Positions 16,937-26,203 of a stretch of 39,697 nt of DNA are shown one piece after another (positions within the stretch are counted from its first letter, which is position 1; each line of letters starts with the position of its first letter). The stretch covers positions 1 through 39,697 of the forward strand of contig CACFAY010000010.1 of NCBI GenBank assembly GCA_902564345.1, written 5' to 3'. The stretch comes from an uncultured SAR324 cluster bacterium (GTDB taxonomy: Bacteria; SAR324; NAC60-12). The translations under genes were made by a program, and so were the position numbers. Below the pieces are notes generated by a model. It was not told where the DNA came from and did no database searches. It was given only the letters and a program-made list of their open reading frames with translations.

Positions 16937-18754
16937 TTATAAACAAGCATTAAGAGGTGAAAGGTTTGAGTTTTTGATTGTTTTTGCGTTTGCCAATGCC
17001 CGGGGTAAGACACTCCAAACATAATATTCAACTGTGCGCAACTTATTCCAATAAAATTGTGCCTCTTTATTATCTGCAAGTAATTCTTCCTGTGAAACAG
17101 TTTGGGCACTTATCGTGTTCCATTTAATTTGAGCTGTTTCTGCTTGTTTTAGCAGATAAAAACAACATAGTACATCACCCATAAGATCCAGCATATTAGC
17201 AGCATAAAGTACATATCCGTCCTTGCCTTTTGTTTCTCCTATTTTACTCATGCAGTCAATGCTTTCGTTCATCAATTTTCGGTAGTTATTCCATTCGGAA
17301 ACCCAGGCAGTTAGCTCTCCCTCAGTTGAACGGTTATCAAACCAACATAATTCTTTTTCTAAAACTTTGAGTAACTGACCCTTTTTGCTATTAAATTTTC
17401 TTCCAACCAGATCGAGAGCCTGTATTCCATTAGTGCCTTCGTAAATAGAACCAATTTTCTGATCACGTATATTTTGCTCAAGAGGAAAATGCTTTGTAAA
17501 ACCTACTCCTCCTAGTACCTGTAAGCCTGTTCGTGCTACCTCAAAACCTTGGTCTGTTCCAAATGATTTGCAGATAGGAATATGTAAATCAAGCAAATCT
17601 TGGTATTTCTCACGACTTTCCTCAGGTCCATGATTTGCCATATCTATGTACCATGCTGTTGTGTACATAATAGCTCTGAGTCCTTCTGTAACAGCCTTCA
17701 TATGCATTAGCATTCTGCGTACATCTGGGAACTCGATGATCGAGGCTTTCTTTTCTGGATCAATTAATGATGGTCCTTGTGTACGCTCATTAGCGTACGC
17801 CCATGCGTTTTGCACAGCAGCACTTGCTCCTGCAAGTCCTTGCAGTCCGACAAGCAATCGGGCTTCATTCATAAGTCTAAACATTTGCTCCATGCCCATA
17901 TTTTCTGCTTCTAACAAATAACCATGACAATCGTTATTATCACCAAACGAGAGTACACACGTTGGGGAACCGTTAATTCCCATTTTGTGCTCAATACTGA
18001 CTAAGTTTATGTCATTTTGTGCCCCGTCTGGTCGTTTTTTGGGGACAATGAAAAGACTTATTCCTTTTGTGCCTTTATGTGAATTTGGTGTACGAGCCAG
18101 CAATAGGTGAACAATGTTTTCTGCCATATCGTGGTCTCCGTTAGTTATAAACTGCTTGGTACCTTTAATTAAATAATGGCCATCATCCTGTTTTGTAGCG
18201 CTTGTGATAACATCACCTACAGCAGTACCTGCATGAGGTTCGGTGAGACACATTGTACCAGCCCACTTACCGCTAAACATATTTTGACAAAAATCATCTT
18301 TTTGAACATCAGATCCAAATGTGTAGATTAGGTTTGCCGCACCAGTTGTAAGAGATGCTCCAATGGTAAATCCCTGATTAGCTGCAAGCTGAGTTTCTTT
18401 ACCGATAACAGCAATTACTTCAGGAATTCCCTGACCACCAAACTCAGGAGGTAAGCTCATGCTCAACCAACCTCCTTCTCCTAACTGTTTCCAAGCATCA
18501 GAAAAACCGTCTGGTGTTACCACAGCTCCATTTTCAATTCTGCAGCCTTGCCTATCACCATTCACATTGAGAGGAGCAAGTACTTGTTCAGCAAACGTAC
18601 TTGCTTCATTTATTATCATAGTAAACATTTCTTCGTCAAACTCAGTAAAATTTGGTAATTCGCATAATTTACCTGCTTTTAAAGTCTCATTAACAACGAA
18701 GTTAAGTTCTTTTCTGTCTACTTGATATTCAGTACTGCTCATTTTCTTAAACAT
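16937..18754 (-). CDS. Acyl-CoA dehydrogenase, large DmdC-like type
   Basis: A 605-residue flavoprotein. A second ATG four codons in (18742) matches the family N-terminus equally well. The order is N-terminal helical extension, LSMSLPPEFGGQGIPEV, MCLTEPHAGTAVGDV (FAD/substrate loop), a C-terminal helical domain with IYEGTNGIQALDLVGRK containing the expected catalytic Glu, and an extra C-terminal segment of about 130 residues. The length and motifs resemble the 600-residue group that includes 3-methylmercaptopropionyl-CoA dehydrogenase DmdC, but many relatives have other acyl-CoA substrates. It follows fabF by 58 bp as the last gene of the rpsB-fab run, an odd place for a catabolic enzyme. Confidence 0.85.
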   Translation of the reverse strand: MFKKMSSTEYQVDRKELNFVVNETLKAGKLCELPNFTEFDEEMFTMIINEASTFAEQVLAPLNVNGDRQGCRIENGAVVTPDGFSDAWKQLGEGGWLSMSLPPEFGGQGIPEVIAVIGKETQLAANQGFTIGASLTTGAANLIYTFGSDVQKDDFCQNMFSGKWAGTMCLTEPHAGTAVGDVITSATKQDDGHYLIKGTKQFITNGDHDMAENIVHLLLARTPNSHKGTKGISLFIVPKKRPDGAQNDINLVSIEHKMGINGSPTCVLSFGDNNDCHGYLLEAENMGMEQMFRLMNEARLLVGLQGLAGASAAVQNAWAYANERTQGPSLIDPEKKASIIEFPDVRRMLMHMKAVTEGLRAIMYTTAWYIDMANHGPEESREKYQDLLDLHIPICKSFGTDQGFEVARTGLQVLGGVGFTKHFPLEQNIRDQKIGSIYEGTNGIQALDLVGRKFNSKKGQLLKVLEKELCWFDNRSTEGELTAWVSEWNNYRKLMNESIDCMSKIGETKGKDGYVLYAANMLDLMGDVLCCFYLLKQAETAQIKWNTISAQTVSQEELLADNKEAQFYWNKLRTVEYYVWSVLPRALANAKTIKNSNLSPLNACL

Positions 18755-18812
18755 TTAAAAGATTTTGATGTTGTATAAATCGGTTCTAGATAGAGTATAA
18801 AAAATTTGAATA

Positions 18813-20045
18813 TTAAATTTTCTGGAAAATTATTGAGGCATTTGTACCACCAAACCCAAAAGCATTTGACATAGCAGCATGCAATTCTCTGTTTTTACCA
18901 TTATTTGGAGTTACATCTAAATCACATTCAGAGTCTAGATTTTCGATATTCATTGTGGGAGGTACATAATTGTGATGTAAAGCCTTAATACAAAAAATTG
19001 CTTCAATTGCAGCAGCTGCTCCCAGAAGATGCCCAGTCATAGATTTTGTTGAGCTTATCGAGAGCTTGCTAGCTGCTTTTTTTCCAAGCGCCATTTTTAT
19101 TGCTTTTAGTTCATTTAGATCTCCTGCAGGGGTTGAGGTCCCATGGGAGTTGATATAGTTTATTTCTTCAGGATTCAATTTTGAGTCTTTAAGAGTCATT
19201 TTCATGGCTCTTGCGGGACCTTCTGTGGAAGGAGCTGTTATGTGATGTGCATCAGAGCTGAATCCATAACCAGTTATTTCACAATAAATTCTTGCACCTC
19301 GGGCTTTTGCAAATTCTAAATCCTCTAAAATCATCATTCCAGAACCTTCTCCCATAATGAATCCGTCTCGGTCCCTGTCGTAAGGGCGACTTGCAGTTTG
19401 AGGATTTTCGTTTCGTGTACTCAAAGCGTGCATCGCTGCGAAGCCAGCTATTCCCAATGGTGTAACACTTGATTCAGCACCTCCTGCAATTACAGCTTTT
19501 GCATCCCCTCGTTCAATCGTGCGAACTGCGGTACCAATTGCATGATTAGAAGATGTGCATGCAGATACTGAACATGCTGTGTAGCTTTTTGCTCGAAATA
19601 AAAGTGAAACATAACCTGGAGCAAGGTTGCTTAATGTCATCGGTATGAAAAAGGGGCTCACACGTTTAGGTCCGTAATCATCAATAATTCTTGAGTATCG
19701 CTCAATACAACCCAATCCCCCTATGCCTACGCCCATAGAGACTCCAACATCTTCTTCGAGATCTTCGGTAATCTCAAAATTTGCGTCAAGTAAAGCTTCC
19801 TGAGTGGCCTTAATGGAGTACTGAATAAAAAGATCCATTTTTTTTGCTTCTTTTTGAGGGACTATGTCAGGTAATTCGAAATCTTTTATTTCACCTGCAA
19901 TCTGACAACGTAGTGCTTTAGGATCAAAATGAGATATCCTATCAATACCAGACTTTCCTTTAGAACAGGCCTCCCAAGTTGTAGGGACATTATTTCCAAG
20001 TGGAGTTACGCAGCCAAGCCCTGTAACAACAACACGATTTCCCAT
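18813..20045 (-). CDS. fabF: 3-oxoacyl-ACP synthase II
   Basis: A 410-residue condensing enzyme for fatty-acid elongation. The Cys-His-His triad is visible: the active-site Cys in CSVSACTSSNHAIG, His in NSHGTSTPAGD and His in STKSMTGHLLGAAAAIEAI. The N-terminus VVVTGLGCVTPLG and the C-terminus NAFGFGGTNAS are typical. It is 81 bp after acpP. No fabH or fabD is nearby. Confidence 0.95.
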   Translation of the reverse strand: MGNRVVVTGLGCVTPLGNNVPTTWEACSKGKSGIDRISHFDPKALRCQIAGEIKDFELPDIVPQKEAKKMDLFIQYSIKATQEALLDANFEITEDLEEDVGVSMGVGIGGLGCIERYSRIIDDYGPKRVSPFFIPMTLSNLAPGYVSLLFRAKSYTACSVSACTSSNHAIGTAVRTIERGDAKAVIAGGAESSVTPLGIAGFAAMHALSTRNENPQTASRPYDRDRDGFIMGEGSGMMILEDLEFAKARGARIYCEITGYGFSSDAHHITAPSTEGPARAMKMTLKDSKLNPEEINYINSHGTSTPAGDLNELKAIKMALGKKAASKLSISSTKSMTGHLLGAAAAIEAIFCIKALHHNYVPPTMNIENLDSECDLDVTPNNGKNRELHAAMSNAFGFGGTNASIIFQKI

Positions 20046-20126
20046 GTTTTCTTAAAATTATAAATGTTCAGCAATAATAATTCCCATTATATTTTTAATC
20101 GATAAATTACTTAGTTATGAAAAATA

Positions 20127-20363
20127 TTAGTTTTTGGCTTCAACTATAAAATCAACTGCAGATTGGACTGTGCTAATTTTTTCTGCGGCATCGTCTGGTA
20201 TATCAATCTCGAACGCTTCTTCCAGAGCCATCACCAACTCGACAGTATCAAGAGAATCAGCATCTAAATCTTCAATAAAGTGAGAATTCATTTGTATTTC
20301 AGACTCATCTTTACCTAACTGCTCACTGATGATTTTTATAACTTTTGATTTTATATCTTCCAT
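20127..20363 (-). CDS. acpP: Acyl carrier protein
   Basis: A 78-residue acidic protein with the phosphopantetheine serine in [17 protein letters not shown]. It carries growing acyl chains between Fab enzymes. The position fabG-acpP-fabF is standard. The ribosome binding site is not strong. Confidence 0.96.
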   Translation of the reverse strand: MEDIKSKVIKIISEQLGKDESEIQMNSHFIEDLDADSLDTVELVMALEEAFEIDIPDDAAEKISTVQSAVDFIVEAKN

Positions 20364-20464
20364 CTTTATTTTTTATTATAGGGTTAAATTAAACATAAAC
20401 GAGCCACATTTAATTGTCATTTATTGATGTAAATGTCAATTATTTTGGTTTTCGTTATTTAAGT

Positions 20465-21199
20465 TCAGTACATACCGCCATTTACATGAAGAACAGTTCC
20501 TGTAATATAAGAAGCCTCATCAGAGGCAAGAAAGGCAACAGCATTTGCAACATCCTCTGCCTCGCCCATTCGACCCAGAGGAATTTGACTTAAAATTGCT
20601 TGCTGTTGGTTTTCGTTAAGAGCTTGAGTCATACTAGTGTTGATAAATCCAGGAGCAACAGCATTTACTGTAATACCTCGCGTTCCAACCTCCCGAGATA
20701 ATGATTTGGTAAATCCAATAAGTCCAGATTTAGTAGAACTATAGTTAACTTGACCAGGATTTCCAGAAAACCCAACCACAGAAGAGATGTTTACGATTCT
20801 CCCTGAGTGCTGTTTAACCATTGTTCGAATTACAGCTTTAGTAACATGAAATACCCCATTGAGGTTTACGTCAATGACTTGCAACCATTGTTCCGGCTTC
20901 ATGCGCATAAAAAGGTTATCCTGCGTTATACCTGCATTATTTACTAAAATGTGAATGCTTCCAGTCTCATCGATGATTTTTTTAACTACAGAGTCAACTT
21001 CATCAACGTCTGTCACGTCCAATTGATAAGAAAGGCATTTCGTACCATTTTGCTCAATTTCTCTAAGCACATTATTACTAATAGGATTCATATCAACAAT
21101 GGCAAGATCTGAGCCTAATTTTGCCAATTTTGCAGCGATGGTTTTACCTATACCCCTTCCTGCTCCAGTGATCAATGCTGTTTGTCCTTTTAAGTTCAT
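20465..21199 (-). CDS. fabG: 3-oxoacyl-ACP reductase
   Basis: A 244-residue short-chain dehydrogenase reducing 3-ketoacyl-ACP with NADPH. It has TGAGRGIGKTIA (cofactor), VNNAGITQDNLFMRM, the catalytic Ser in NISSVVG and Tyr/Lys in VNYSSTKSG, and the C-terminal ASYITGTVLHVNGGMY. The order with acpP and fabF supports FabG over other SDRs. Confidence 0.94.
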   Translation of the reverse strand: MNLKGQTALITGAGRGIGKTIAAKLAKLGSDLAIVDMNPISNNVLREIEQNGTKCLSYQLDVTDVDEVDSVVKKIIDETGSIHILVNNAGITQDNLFMRMKPEQWLQVIDVNLNGVFHVTKAVIRTMVKQHSGRIVNISSVVGFSGNPGQVNYSSTKSGLIGFTKSLSREVGTRGITVNAVAPGFINTSMTQALNENQQQAILSQIPLGRMGEAEDVANAVAFLASDEASYITGTVLHVNGGMY

Positions 21200-21295
21200 A
21201 TATTAACTAAAAAATTCCTGTCAAATTATCAAAATTGATTTACGTTTTCATTAAAATTATAATCAAAAATAAATTGAAATAATTTCAAAAATGAT

Positions 21296-22552
21296 TCATC
21301 TTACTTTAAAATATATGATCATAGTGAGAACAAACAACCAGATAGATTTTAGGTGCATATGCCAAATAACGCGGCTATTTACTTCCTGTGGTGTCAAAAG
21401 TTTATTTTCTTCTGGAACTGGATTAAAACCTAATTTGTTAAGCAAAATAACCCAAACAGAAACAACGTCCTGCTCTTTATCTGAGTAAGTCCATAGACGT
21501 TGAAGGTGATGATGATATGGAGAACGTAAAAAAAAGCGATATTTTTCAGCTTTTTTTCGGCCTTTACGCCACAAAATATACCTAAAGAAGGTGCGCTGGA
21601 TGATAGAGGAGAGAACAGAAAATACAAAGACACCGCCTACGATTGGTAAAAAGAGCTCTGCTTTTACAAAAATAAACATAGCAGAAACCATACTTCCTAA
21701 TGCAAGTGCGCCTAAATCACCCATATAAATTAATGCTGGGGGGGAATTGTATTTAAGAAAAGCAACTCCAGCACTTATTACTAACGCAGATAATACGGCC
21801 AACTCCTTTATATCATGGGAAAGGCTGGGAATTTTAAGTTTTGCAGAAAAATCTGTGTCTCCACCTATATATGCAACAATTCCAACAAACATTGCACAAG
21901 TCATCAAGGGAACTGTTGCAAGTGAATCCATACCGTCTGTCAAGTTAACGGCATTTGCACCTCCTACAATTATTATAGTCATCAACGGAATAAATAAATA
22001 CTTTGGAAGATAAGGATATGCTGTTTTAAGGGGCACGAGGGGCACTACAAGATGACCGTCGATATCTACATATAAATATAAACCAGTTACGATTAATAAA
22101 GAAACAGTAAATTGTGCAGCCAATCTCCATTTCCCACTGATGCCATCTGCTTTTTCACTATATGTTTTTCTCTGTTCCCGACCTGACTCAACTCGTCTTT
22201 TGCTTATAACTTTTGCGACATCGTCTACAGCGCCAATAATACCGAATGAAAGCATTATTAGCATGAGGGCCACAACATATTGGTTAAGATTGCACCATAG
22301 TATAGCACCAAGAAAAATCCCAAGAATCAAGACCCCGCCACCCATTATGGGCGGTGCTCCAGTATATGGCTTTAAATCATAAGGGGTTGTAATAAAATCT
22401 GAGGTAATTCCTTTCTTGCGGAATATACGAATGACATATGGCATCAGCCACACAATCAGGAAATATGCTGTTAGAAATGCCATTCCTCCACGAAAAACAA
22501 CAGATTTAAAAACTTGGTATTGCCAAATTGAGTGCAAAAGTGCAGCCAGCAT
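21296..22552 (-). CDS. mraY: Phospho-N-acetylmuramoyl-pentapeptide-transferase
   Basis: A 418-residue polytopic enzyme that makes lipid I from UDP-MurNAc-pentapeptide and undecaprenyl phosphate. Family marks: TPYDLKPYTGAPPIMGG, IIGAVDD, ANAVNLTDGMDSLA (catalytic Asp region), PPALIYMGDLGALALG and SPYHHHLQ. It is about 55 residues longer than the E. coli protein, with an added charged loop after GAVDD and a longer tail. GDLGALALG and SPYHHHLQ vary from the common GDTGSLALG and APIHHHFE, but the key Asp and His residues remain. It lies 7 bp after frr, where uppS-cdsA usually follow. Confidence 0.92.
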   Translation of the reverse strand: MLAALLHSIWQYQVFKSVVFRGGMAFLTAYFLIVWLMPYVIRIFRKKGITSDFITTPYDLKPYTGAPPIMGGGVLILGIFLGAILWCNLNQYVVALMLIMLSFGIIGAVDDVAKVISKRRVESGREQRKTYSEKADGISGKWRLAAQFTVSLLIVTGLYLYVDIDGHLVVPLVPLKTAYPYLPKYLFIPLMTIIIVGGANAVNLTDGMDSLATVPLMTCAMFVGIVAYIGGDTDFSAKLKIPSLSHDIKELAVLSALVISAGVAFLKYNSPPALIYMGDLGALALGSMVSAMFIFVKAELFLPIVGGVFVFSVLSSIIQRTFFRYILWRKGRKKAEKYRFFLRSPYHHHLQRLWTYSDKEQDVVSVWVILLNKLGFNPVPEENKLLTPQEVNSRVIWHMHLKSIWLFVLTMIIYFKVR

Positions 22553-22559
22553 TTGTTTC

Positions 22560-23129
22560 CTACAATGTCATAAGTTCTTTTTCTTTTGCAGCAATTAAAT
22601 CATCTACGATGCCTGTATGTTGATCAGTAATCTTCTGAACTTGCTCCTGAGCGGTTTTTTCCTCATCTTGGGAAATGTGTTTATCTTTTTCCAATTGCTT
22701 AAGCTGATCATTCCCGTCTCGTCTGGCATTTCGAATTGCTATTTTTGAATCTTCTCCGATTTTCTTAATTTGCTTCACATAATCTTTTCGCCTTTCTTCT
22801 GTAAAAGGAGGAGTAATTGCACGTATGATATTTCCATCATTAGAAATACTGAAACCCAGATTTGCTGCCTGTAAGCTACGCTCTATTTCCTTGATCATTT
22901 TTTTTTCCCATGGACTTATAGCTAAAAGTTGAGGTTCTGGAGTTGATATATTTGCTACTTGATTTATGGGTGTTGGGTTATCATAGTAACTAACCTTAAC
23001 ATTATCCAACATTGAAGGTGAAACTCGTCCCGCGTGTATAGTGCTAAGTTCACGTTTGAGACTTTCAATTGAGCTTTCCATCATTAAGGAAATCAATTCC
23101 TCGACTTCCTGAGTTTTTTCCAGTGCCAT
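22560..23129 (-). CDS. frr: Ribosome recycling factor
   Basis: A 189-residue factor that, with EF-G, splits post-termination ribosomes. It shows STIHAGRVSPSMLDNVKVSYYD, PTPINQVANISTPEPQLL and ITPPFTEERRKDYVKQIKK, typical of the two-domain L-shaped protein. It lies 4 bp after pyrH. Confidence 0.96.
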   Translation of the reverse strand: MALEKTQEVEELISLMMESSIESLKRELSTIHAGRVSPSMLDNVKVSYYDNPTPINQVANISTPEPQLLAISPWEKKMIKEIERSLQAANLGFSISNDGNIIRAITPPFTEERRKDYVKQIKKIGEDSKIAIRNARRDGNDQLKQLEKDKHISQDEEKTAQEQVQKITDQHTGIVDDLIAAKEKELMTL

Positions 23130-23133
23130 TTTC

Positions 23134-23844
23134 TTAATTAATCAATGTTCCAACTTTATCACCACAAACTACCTTTAGAATCGTATCTTTTTCCCTGTAA
23201 TCTACAACAATAATGGGCAGTTTGTTATCTCTGCAAAAGGCAATTGCGGTTGCATCCATTACCTTAAGATTTTTATTTAGAACTTCATCATAATTTAATT
23301 TAGCGTATCGAACAGCATCAGGGTTAGTTAAAGGATCTTTATCGTAAACACCATTTGTTTTTGTTGCCTTAATCACTATTTCTGCACCAACCTCTGTAGC
23401 ACGAAGAACAGCAGCAGTGTCAGTGGTAAAGAATGGATTCCCAGTACCAGCTGCAAAAATAACAACACGTTTTTTTTCAAGGTGTCGATCCGCCCTGCGC
23501 TTAATATAAGGTTCAGCAATTGCGTTAAGTTCAATTGCTGACAAGACTCGGGTTAAAATACCCCTCTGCTCGAGCATTTCTTGAAGGCAGATACTATTTA
23601 TAACTGTGGCCAGCATACCCATGTGGTCTCCTGCTACTCTACCAATATTACCATCCGTTGAATTTGAACCACGAAAGATATTACCACCACCAATTACTAT
23701 CCCAACTTCTACATTGAGATTATGTACAGCGATTACATTTTCTGCAAGTGATCTGACTGTTTCATAATCAAATCCCAAGCCCTTTTCTCCCCCAAGAGTT
23801 TCACCACTCAATTTTAACAGGATACGTTTGTATTTTGGGGTCAT
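23134..23844 (-). CDS. pyrH: Uridylate kinase
   Basis: A 236-residue UMP kinase of the amino-acid kinase fold. It has ILLKLSGETLGG, VIGGGNIFRG, GDHMGMLATVINS, GTGNPFFTTDTAAVLRA and TKTNGVYDKDP. It makes UDP for RNA and cell-wall precursors. It lies between tsf (9 bp) and frr (4 bp), the conserved order. Confidence 0.96.
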   Translation of the reverse strand: MTPKYKRILLKLSGETLGGEKGLGFDYETVRSLAENVIAVHNLNVEVGIVIGGGNIFRGSNSTDGNIGRVAGDHMGMLATVINSICLQEMLEQRGILTRVLSAIELNAIAEPYIKRRADRHLEKKRVVIFAAGTGNPFFTTDTAAVLRATEVGAEIVIKATKTNGVYDKDPLTNPDAVRYAKLNYDEVLNKNLKVMDATAIAFCRDNKLPIIVVDYREKDTILKVVCGDKVGTLIN

Positions 23845-23853
23845 GCAAAAAAT

Positions 23854-24708
23854 TTAGAACTGGTATTTTTCAAATGTTTCAAAATTTATTTTTACTCCTA
23901 GTTCTTTTGCCGTTTGTTCTAAAATTTGACTAACTGAAAATTGGGGGTCTTTAACAAATGGCTGGCTTTCTACACATATTTCCTTGAGGTATTTTTTTAG
24001 TCGTCCCTCTATCATTTTTTCAATGATATCATCAGGCTTCCCGGATTCCTTAGCCTGGGCCATAAAGACTTCTTTTTCTTTTTCAAGCACTTCGTTAGAA
24101 ACTTGATCGGGTTTTACTGCTTCAGCCTGAAATGCAGCAATATGCATCGCTATATCTTTAGCAAGAGATTTTAATTGATCTCCATAACACGGTTGGTCTG
24201 TTTCCAATGGAACAGCAACTCCTATTTTGCCATTGCTGTGAATATAGCCTCCGATTAAGCCATTATTAATTTTAAATTTTTTACAGTTAAGAATTTGCAT
24301 ATTCTCACCAAGCTCAGCAATTGTGTCAGTTAGCAAAACCTCTACATTCCCATCATCATCTATTAAATTCTGTTGGAGAAGATCATTTTCTCCATTCACT
24401 AAAACTTGCTCTGCAAGTTTTTTGACTAACCCCTGAAACTTTTCATTTCTTGCAACAAAATCAGTTTCACATGTAACCTGTACAAGTCCTGCAGTTTTGC
24501 CATCTTTGCTTGATGAAAATCCTACTGCACCTTCACGAGTTTCTCGGGAAGATTTTTTTAAAGCTTTTGCCTGTCCTTTTTTACGCAAGAAGTCTTTTGC
24601 TTCTTCCATATTTCCATTTGTTTCAACAAGGGCTTTTTTGCAATCCATCATCGCAACCCCTGTAACTTCTCTTAATTCCTTTACTGCTGAAGCTGTGATT
24701 GTTTTCAT
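23854..24708 (-). CDS. tsf: Elongation factor Ts
   Basis: A 284-residue guanine-nucleotide exchange factor for EF-Tu. The N-terminal UBA-like part contains REVTGVAMMDCKKALVE and GNMEEAKDFLRKKG; the core has TDFVARNEKF and HIAAFQAEAVKPDQV. It follows rpsB by 75 bp. Confidence 0.96.
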   Translation of the reverse strand: MKTITASAVKELREVTGVAMMDCKKALVETNGNMEEAKDFLRKKGQAKALKKSSRETREGAVGFSSSKDGKTAGLVQVTCETDFVARNEKFQGLVKKLAEQVLVNGENDLLQQNLIDDDGNVEVLLTDTIAELGENMQILNCKKFKINNGLIGGYIHSNGKIGVAVPLETDQPCYGDQLKSLAKDIAMHIAAFQAEAVKPDQVSNEVLEKEKEVFMAQAKESGKPDDIIEKMIEGRLKKYLKEICVESQPFVKDPQFSVSQILEQTAKELGVKINFETFEKYQF

Positions 24709-24783
24709 CCGATTTTGTCTTTAATTGTGTTTAAATTTTGTTTCAATGAGAGTCCTCGATGCGAAAACTTCGGGGAGTAAAGA

Positions 24784-26022
24784 CTATTTTTCAGTTTCCG
24801 TCTTTTCCCCTTTCTTTTCATCGGTTAGATTTAATGGATCTATTTTTCTTTCTTTTTTTTCAGCAGATTTTTTTGTCTGTGTTTTTGATGCTAATTTAGT
24901 AGATTTTGTTTCTAGTGTTTTGGTGGGATCTTTTATTTTATTCTTAATTACAGGTGTTTCAACAGGAAGTTTTTTTGAGTCAGCAGATGCTTTATTTTTT
25001 GTAGATTTGTTAGAATCTGTTTCATCTTTTGCCTTCTTAGTTACATTATTTTTAGTATCTGTCTTCTTGTTAACCTTCTTGGAATTTCCCACATCTTTAG
25101 TGCTAATTACTTCCTCTTTAGTATTAGCTAGTAAATTAGCATTAGTATCGTTTTCTTTCTTTTTATTACCATTTGATTTAGTCTTAGTTTTTTTAATGGA
25201 AGACTCAATTTTTGGTAGAGCGTTGTTAGATTGATCTTCAATTTCAATTTGTTTACGTTCAGAATCCTTTTCTTTTAGTTTGGATTTATTCAAACTCGGT
25301 TTTTCTTCAGCAGGTGTGACAATCCTACGCTGCTTATATTCAGCTAAACCCTCAATTACTGCTGTGGAAATAACATTTGCATATAAAGCAACAGCCCGAG
25401 GAGAATCATCATTCCCGGGAATCAAATAATCAATACCGGTGGGATCACAGTTTGTGTCAGCAATTCCAATTACAGGGATTCTCAACTTTAGCGCTTCCTT
25501 CAACGCAAGCTGCTCCTTATGACAGTCTGTGATAAAAAGAATAGAGGGAACACTTTTCATATCACGTACACCACCAAGAGATCTTTCCAATTTCATGCGC
25601 TTGCGTTCCATCATCAGGGCTTCTTTTTTGATTACCCCTTCATAGTTTCCATCTTCGCCAGCAATCTCTTCAAATGTTTTCATGCGTGCAATTGACTTTT
25701 TGACTGTACCAAAGTTTGTTAAAAGTCCACCAAGCCAGCGAAAGTTTATGTAAGGACTTTCACAACGTTCGGCTTCTTCTTTAACAATTCGCTGAATTTG
25801 GGTCTTTGTGCCAACAAATAAAGGCACTTTCCCTTCTGAAGCAGATACTTTCACATACTCATATGCTTCCCTGAGTTTCGACAAGGTCTGTCGCAGATCA
25901 ATAACGTGGACTCCATTTTTAGTACCATAAATGTAAGGGGCCATTTTTGGATGCCAGCGTTTTGTCTGATGTCCAAAATGTACCCCAGCCTCCAGAAATG
26001 TTTTTAATGATATGACAGCCAT
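24784..26022 (-). CDS. rpsB: 30S ribosomal protein S2 with long Lys-rich C-terminal tail
   Basis: A 412-residue S2. The first about 240 residues are ordinary (FLEAGVHFGHQTKRWHPKM, YIYGTKNGVHVIDL, FINFRWLGGLLTN-type region, FITDCHKEQLAL, GIADTNCDPTGIDYLIPGNDD). From about 245 to the end is a low-complexity tail rich in Lys, Thr, Ser, Asn and Glu (for example KKTKTKSNGNKKKEND), with no recognisable fold. Most bacterial S2 proteins are about 230-270 residues. The tail stays in frame to a stop just before tsf, so it is not a fusion with a known domain. ATG follows CAAGGAGATTTT, a strong ribosome binding site. Confidence 0.95.
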   Translation of the reverse strand: MAVISLKTFLEAGVHFGHQTKRWHPKMAPYIYGTKNGVHVIDLRQTLSKLREAYEYVKVSASEGKVPLFVGTKTQIQRIVKEEAERCESPYINFRWLGGLLTNFGTVKKSIARMKTFEEIAGEDGNYEGVIKKEALMMERKRMKLERSLGGVRDMKSVPSILFITDCHKEQLALKEALKLRIPVIGIADTNCDPTGIDYLIPGNDDSPRAVALYANVISTAVIEGLAEYKQRRIVTPAEEKPSLNKSKLKEKDSERKQIEIEDQSNNALPKIESSIKKTKTKSNGNKKKENDTNANLLANTKEEVISTKDVGNSKKVNKKTDTKNNVTKKAKDETDSNKSTKNKASADSKKLPVETPVIKNKIKDPTKTLETKSTKLASKTQTKKSAEKKERKIDPLNLTDEKKGEKTETEK

Positions 26023-26096
26023 AAAATCTCCTTGAAATGGCTTGGTTATTTGTCCGTGGGATGATTACGAACTTAAAGTTAGTTAGGTGAAAAATA

Positions 26097-26149
26097 AAGA
26101 AACCATGATGTTATCAACACCCCATGATAATCAAGGTTCATGGTTTCTT
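26097..26149 (-). promoter_or_regulatory. Structured leader hairpin of rpsB
   Basis: A perfect 12-bp inverted repeat (AAGAAACCATGA at 26097-26108, TCATGGTTTCTT at 26138-26149) encloses a second hairpin TTATCA/TGATAA (26111-26116 and 26125-26130). In the rpsB transcript the outer stem would end in GGTTTCTTTATTTTT, a T-rich stretch like an attenuator. It lies 75 bp upstream of the rpsB ATG, between the proposed promoter and the gene. S2 and its leader control rpsB-tsf in other bacteria, so autoregulation or attenuation is a fair inference. Confidence 0.55.
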
Positions 26150-26173
26150 GGGGAGATAAATATTAAACCGTTC

Positions 26174-26203
26174 ATTATGGGCTAAAGTTTTGAAAGTTTA
26201 CAA
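26174..26203 (-). promoter_or_regulatory. Promoter candidate for rpsB-tsf operon
   Basis: On the minus strand TTGTAA (26198-26203) and CATAAT (26174-26179) are separated by 18 bases. The start point would be about 26167, giving a leader of about 145 bases containing the nested hairpin. Confidence 0.45.

Noticed and set aside
24725-25234. 169-residue plus-strand frame rich in Phe/Ser/Val
   Set aside because: Antisense of the Lys-rich S2 tail; no ribosome binding site and codon use explained by the opposite strand.
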